DNA of 16,145 nt from positions 1-16,145 of the forward strand of contig JAJYSW010000053.1 of the NCBI GenBank assembly GCA_021793335.1, read 5' to 3'. This document shows, piece by piece, positions 14,008 to 16,145 of this stretch (its first letter is position 1; each line of letters opens with the position of its first letter). Position numbers and translations under genes: made by a program. This DNA is from Actinomycetes bacterium (lineage in GTDB: Bacteria; Actinomycetota; Actinomycetes; Mycobacteriales; Micromonosporaceae). A model generated the notes under the pieces. That model did no database searches. It worked only from the letters and a program-made list of their open reading frames with translations, and was not told where the DNA came from.

Positions 14008-14151
14008 ATGATCCAACACTCGCCGATGAAGAAGGGCGGCGTCTTCGGCGGCGGGTACGCCGGGACGCTCGCGGCGAATCGCCTGCTACAGCACGACGAC
14101 GGTCACATCACGCTCGTCAATCCGCGTCCGCAGTTCGTCGAGTACCTCCCG
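14008..14151 (+). pseudogene. Type II NADH dehydrogenase / FAD oxidoreductase, N-terminal remnant
   Basis: From ATG 14026 (or in-frame ATG 14008) the plus strand encodes FGGGYAGTLAANRLLQHDDGHITLVNPRPQFVEYLP. This is the N-terminal Rossmann fold of pyridine-nucleotide disulfide oxidoreductases of the NDH-2 type (FAD-binding GGGYAGT, then ITLVNPRPxFVE). Similarity stops after about 42 codons, where some 350 more residues would be expected. The frame then runs antisense into the 3' end of the PLP lyase gene. A deletion or insertion joined the two near 14150-14180. The small product could not be active. Confidence 0.75.
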
Positions 14152-14181
14152 ATTCCTTCGTCTTCTGTTTCACTTGCGGTA

Positions 14182-15222
14182 TCAAGCCGAAGGCCAGGAA
14201 TCGGGTCCGGTGCTCGGGGTGTCGAGGGCCTTGCACCAAGGACCGATGTCGATTCCCTTGTCCTCCAGCCAGGTAGGGCTGTAGTAGGTGTCCTGGTACC
14301 GCTCGCCGCCCTCGCCGGCGACGATGACGATCGAGCCGGTCGCCCCAGTGCGGGTGGCGAGTTCGCGTGCGGCCCAGAGACAGGTGCCCGTGGCCGGGCC
14401 GTAGCAGGTGCCGGTGCGCTTGGCGAGGTGCCGCATGGCGGCGATGCTCGCGGCGTCGGGGACGGGGACGACGCGGTCGACCAAGGCGATGCGGAACGCC
14501 GGTTCGATGCGGGGACGACCGATGCCGGGGATGCGTGAGGGCATCCCGGTCGCGTAGCCGGGGTCGCCGCTGGCCCAGCCGGGGAAGTACGCGGAGTGTT
14601 CGGGGTCGGCCACAGCCACCCGTGTCGGCGCGTTCGCGTATCGGAAGTGGCGTGCGAGAGTGGCGGCGGTGATGCCGGTGCCGGCACCGCATACGACCCA
14701 TGTCGGTGCTGCGGGGCATTGGGCGAGAAGCTCGCTGGCGATGTTGGCGGTGCGCCAATCGGTCACGACCTCGGCGCGGTTGAACATGTCGAGATGGAAG
14801 CCGTTGCCTTCGGCGGCGATGCGGGCGGCAGTGGCGTAGATCGCCAAGGGCGGGTCGACCAGTTCGCACCGGCCGCCGAGCGCTTCGATCGCCGCGATCT
14901 GGGCGGGGTGGGTGCGTGCGGGCATCACGATGGTGAATCCCAGCCCGAGCAGGCTCGCGAAGTGCCCTACGGCCAAGGCGGCTGCGCCACCGGTGGCCTC
15001 GACGAGGATCGCCCCTTCGTGCAGTTCGTCGTTGACGAGCGCATGGAAGAGCAGGTCCCGGACCAGGCGGTGTTTGAGGTTGCCCGAGGGATGGGCGGCC
15101 TCGTCCTTGAGGTGAACGACCGCGTCACTGAACCGGGCGACCCCGAGTCGCAGCGGCGTTGCCGGTGCGGGCTCGCTTCGCAGTGCCGCGATCGCTCGTC
15201 GCCGCCATGCCGCGTGCGTCAT
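14182..15222 (-). CDS. PLP-dependent cysteine synthase-family lyase (Cds1-like)
   Basis: A 346-residue fold-type II PLP enzyme close in layout to actinobacterial L-cysteine desulfhydrase Cds1. The Schiff-base lysine is K50 in HPSGNLKHR, and the PLP phosphate loop is GAGTG (179-183). The Cds1-like blocks SRIPGIGRPRIEPAF, VPDAASIAAMRHLAKRTG, CYGPATGTCLWAAREL and GERYQDTYYSPTWL follow. The loop that holds the amino-acid carboxylate, SSGST in Cds1 and TSGNTG in cysteine synthases, reads ATGGAA (76-81), so the substrate may differ. The start is ATG 15222, overlapping the upstream gene's stop (ATGA), which shows translational coupling; longer open frames upstream are coincidental. Cysteine desulfuration to H2S, pyruvate and ammonia is the nearest-family activity, not a proven one. 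Confidence 0.9.
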   Translation of the reverse strand: MTHAAWRRRAIAALRSEPAPATPLRLGVARFSDAVVHLKDEAAHPSGNLKHRLVRDLLFHALVNDELHEGAILVEATGGAAALAVGHFASLLGLGFTIVMPARTHPAQIAAIEALGGRCELVDPPLAIYATAARIAAEGNGFHLDMFNRAEVVTDWRTANIASELLAQCPAAPTWVVCGAGTGITAATLARHFRYANAPTRVAVADPEHSAYFPGWASGDPGYATGMPSRIPGIGRPRIEPAFRIALVDRVVPVPDAASIAAMRHLAKRTGTCYGPATGTCLWAARELATRTGATGSIVIVAGEGGERYQDTYYSPTWLEDKGIDIGPWCKALDTPSTGPDSWPSA

Positions 15223-15701
15223 GTTCCCTGCGCCGCTGTCCGCAATCGGTCGCGGATCGATGCGGGGATGACCCCGCCGTCCGGATGCCGTTCCAACTTT
15301 CCGCGGGTCACCAGGTCGTGTACACCCTGTCTGGTGATCTTGAGCATCGCTCCGGCCACCGGGTAGGAGACCCGGTCCGAGGTCGGGTGGCCCACCCGCC
15401 TCGCGGTGGCCTGCCCCATGGGCGTGCGCCACCACGCCACCGGCGGGTCGAAGGGCTCATCGCCGGGATACAACACCGCGACCATCCGCACGGTCGCGGC
15501 GATGGCCGCACCGTCATCGGCGCCGAGCATCGTGCGCGCCCAATCGGCAGCGGCGGCACGCACCCTGGCTCGGAGCTCACGCAGCGCTTCGCTGTCTTGG
15601 AGCAGGATCTCCAACGGGTCGAGGCACTTCGATTCGATCAGCCCGATGAGCTGATCGCGGAGCTCGTTCTCCAACTTCGTCACTCCACTCTCGGCCGACA
15701 T
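15219..15701 (-). CDS. Putative helix-turn-helix DNA-binding protein, unrecognised family
   Basis: A 160-residue soluble protein. Residues 1-60 are helical and charged (KLENELRDQLIGLIESKCLDPLEILL). A middle part has FDPPVAWWRTPMGQATARRVGHPT. The last ~45 residues (SYPVAGAMLKITRQGVHDLVTRGKLERHPDGGVIPASIRDRL) look like an excisionase-type helix-turn-helix: the LKITRQGVHDLVTRGKL turn resembles a recognition helix. I do not recognise the family. It overlaps the PLP lyase start by 4 nt, so both are made from one message. It starts directly beside two tandem inverted repeats, which suggests that it binds them and controls both divergent units. No Shine-Dalgarno precedes ATG 15701; GTG 15683 is an alternative start. 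Confidence 0.82.
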   Translation of the reverse strand: MSAESGVTKLENELRDQLIGLIESKCLDPLEILLQDSEALRELRARVRAAAADWARTMLGADDGAAIAATVRMVAVLYPGDEPFDPPVAWWRTPMGQATARRVGHPTSDRVSYPVAGAMLKITRQGVHDLVTRGKLERHPDGGVIPASIRDRLRTAAQGT

Positions 15702-15702
15702 G

Positions 15703-15750
15703 ACTTGACGACTGCCGTCAAGTATGCCATCTTGACGATATTGGTCAAGT
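15703..15750. promoter_or_regulatory. Two tandem operator-like inverted repeats in the divergent intergenic region
   Basis: Site 1 is ACTTGACG-N5-CGTCAAGT (15703-15723), perfect over 8-bp arms. Site 2 is TCTTGACG-N5-GGTCAAGT (15730-15750), six of eight symmetric. Spacer length is the same in both and their centres are 27 bp apart. They occupy the region between the HTH gene start and the hydrolase ribosome site and overlap TTGAC-type -35 sequences on both strands. Confidence 0.8.
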
Positions 15751-15780
15751 AGATGACCGGTGCTCGCTAGGAGTAGTGCG

Positions 15781-16145
15781 GTGGCAGAAGATGTGTTCGT
15801 GCCGGGCGACCCGGCCCTGATGGTTCGCGACTTCGGCGGCGACGGACCGGACCTGGTGCTCCTCCACGGATTCGGAGGGAGCGCCCTGCACTGGGAGTCC
15901 TTCGCCCCACTACTGACCGACCGATTCCGGGTCCTTGCCCCCGATCTGCGCTGCCACGGTCATTCCGGCGACGGTCAGTGGCACTGGGATCGGCTACTTG
16001 GCGACCTTGAACGGGCCATCGCGCACCTGGGCATCGAGAACCCGGCCGTGGTCGGCCACTCTCTGGGCGGCGCCGTCGCCGCCATGTGGGCGCAGCGCCG
16101 CCCCGAATGCCCCGGCGCGGTGGACATCGACGGTATCCGGGCGGT
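15781..16145 (+). CDS. Alpha/beta hydrolase (C-terminus outside window)
   Basis: The first 121 residues of an alpha/beta hydrolase. LVLLHGFGGSALHWESFAPLL carries the oxyanion-hole HGFGG, VLAPDLRCHGHSG is the following conserved strand-turn, and VVGHSLGGAVAAMWA contains the nucleophile elbow G-H-S-L-G, giving the catalytic serine near residue 98. The acid and histidine of the triad lie beyond the window. The start is GTG 15781 with AGGAG 7 nt upstream (15769-15773). There is no signal peptide, so it is probably cytosolic: esterase, lactonase or C-C hydrolase. It diverges from the HTH/PLP lyase pair, sharing the twin operators, so joint regulation is likely. Confidence 0.93.
   Translation, partial: MAEDVFVPGDPALMVRDFGGDGPDLVLLHGFGGSALHWESFAPLLTDRFRVLAPDLRCHGHSGDGQWHWDRLLGDLERAIAHLGIENPAVVGHSLGGAVAAMWAQRRPECPGAVDIDGIRA

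Noticed and set aside
15223..15435. Upstream extension of the PLP lyase (71 extra codons)
   Set aside because: It overlaps the coding region of the HTH protein in another frame; the ATGA junction at 15219-15222 is the natural start.
1..16145. CRISPR array, rRNA genes, intact insertion sequence
   Set aside because: No regularly spaced direct repeats, no rRNA-like blocks and no transposase motifs were seen on either strand.

Overview
The window is high-GC DNA with dense, mostly non-overlapping genes and many GTG starts, typical of an actinobacterium. The gene families (GPP34-like protein, DUF1707 protein, zincin of the HEIAHHFGIDD type, WXG-like secretion-associated protein, Cds1-like PLP lyase) fit a filamentous actinomycete. 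A Glycomycetaceae/Stackebrandtia-like host is my guess and cannot be settled from this sequence alone.

Layout. Positions 1-1243 (minus) hold the N-terminal part of a large WXG-like protein that runs off the window. Two tandem Cof-type HAD phosphatases follow (1354-3090, minus), then a DUF488 gene (3206-3571, plus) that converges on serS (3659-4915, minus) across a 53-nt hairpin. A small zinc metallopeptidase gene diverges from serS (4970-5323). Next is a complete molybdate uptake operon on the plus strand (5424-8478): HTH-TOBE regulator, modA, modB, modC, all tightly spaced or overlapping. From 12181 down to 8484 the minus strand carries pheA, a GPP34-like gene, an ArsR-type regulator and an MFS exporter. 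The exporter has its own promoter, overlapped by a perfect inverted repeat. A tRNA-Glu(TTC)/tRNA-Asp(GTC) pair lies at 12405-12638, ending in a strong hairpin terminator.

Right-hand accessory part. Directly downstream of tRNA-Asp is the catalytic C-terminal stub of a tyrosine integrase (12687-13039, minus). A DUF1707 gene follows (13040-13618), then about 390 bp without a recognisable gene, then an N-terminal stub of a type II NADH dehydrogenase (14008-14151) cut off near the end of the next gene. This looks like a decayed integration site. Beyond it are a Cds1-like PLP lyase and an unfamiliar DNA-binding protein, translationally coupled (14182-15701, minus), diverging from an alpha/beta hydrolase (15781 to window end). 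Two tandem TTGACG/CGTCAA inverted repeats lie between them.

How expression works here. At least seven genes have a TANNNT hexamer exactly 6 nt before the start codon and no convincing Shine-Dalgarno, so they are probably leaderless. This fixes several start codons. The best candidate for an undescribed unit is the hydrolase / HTH protein / PLP lyase cluster with its twin operators.
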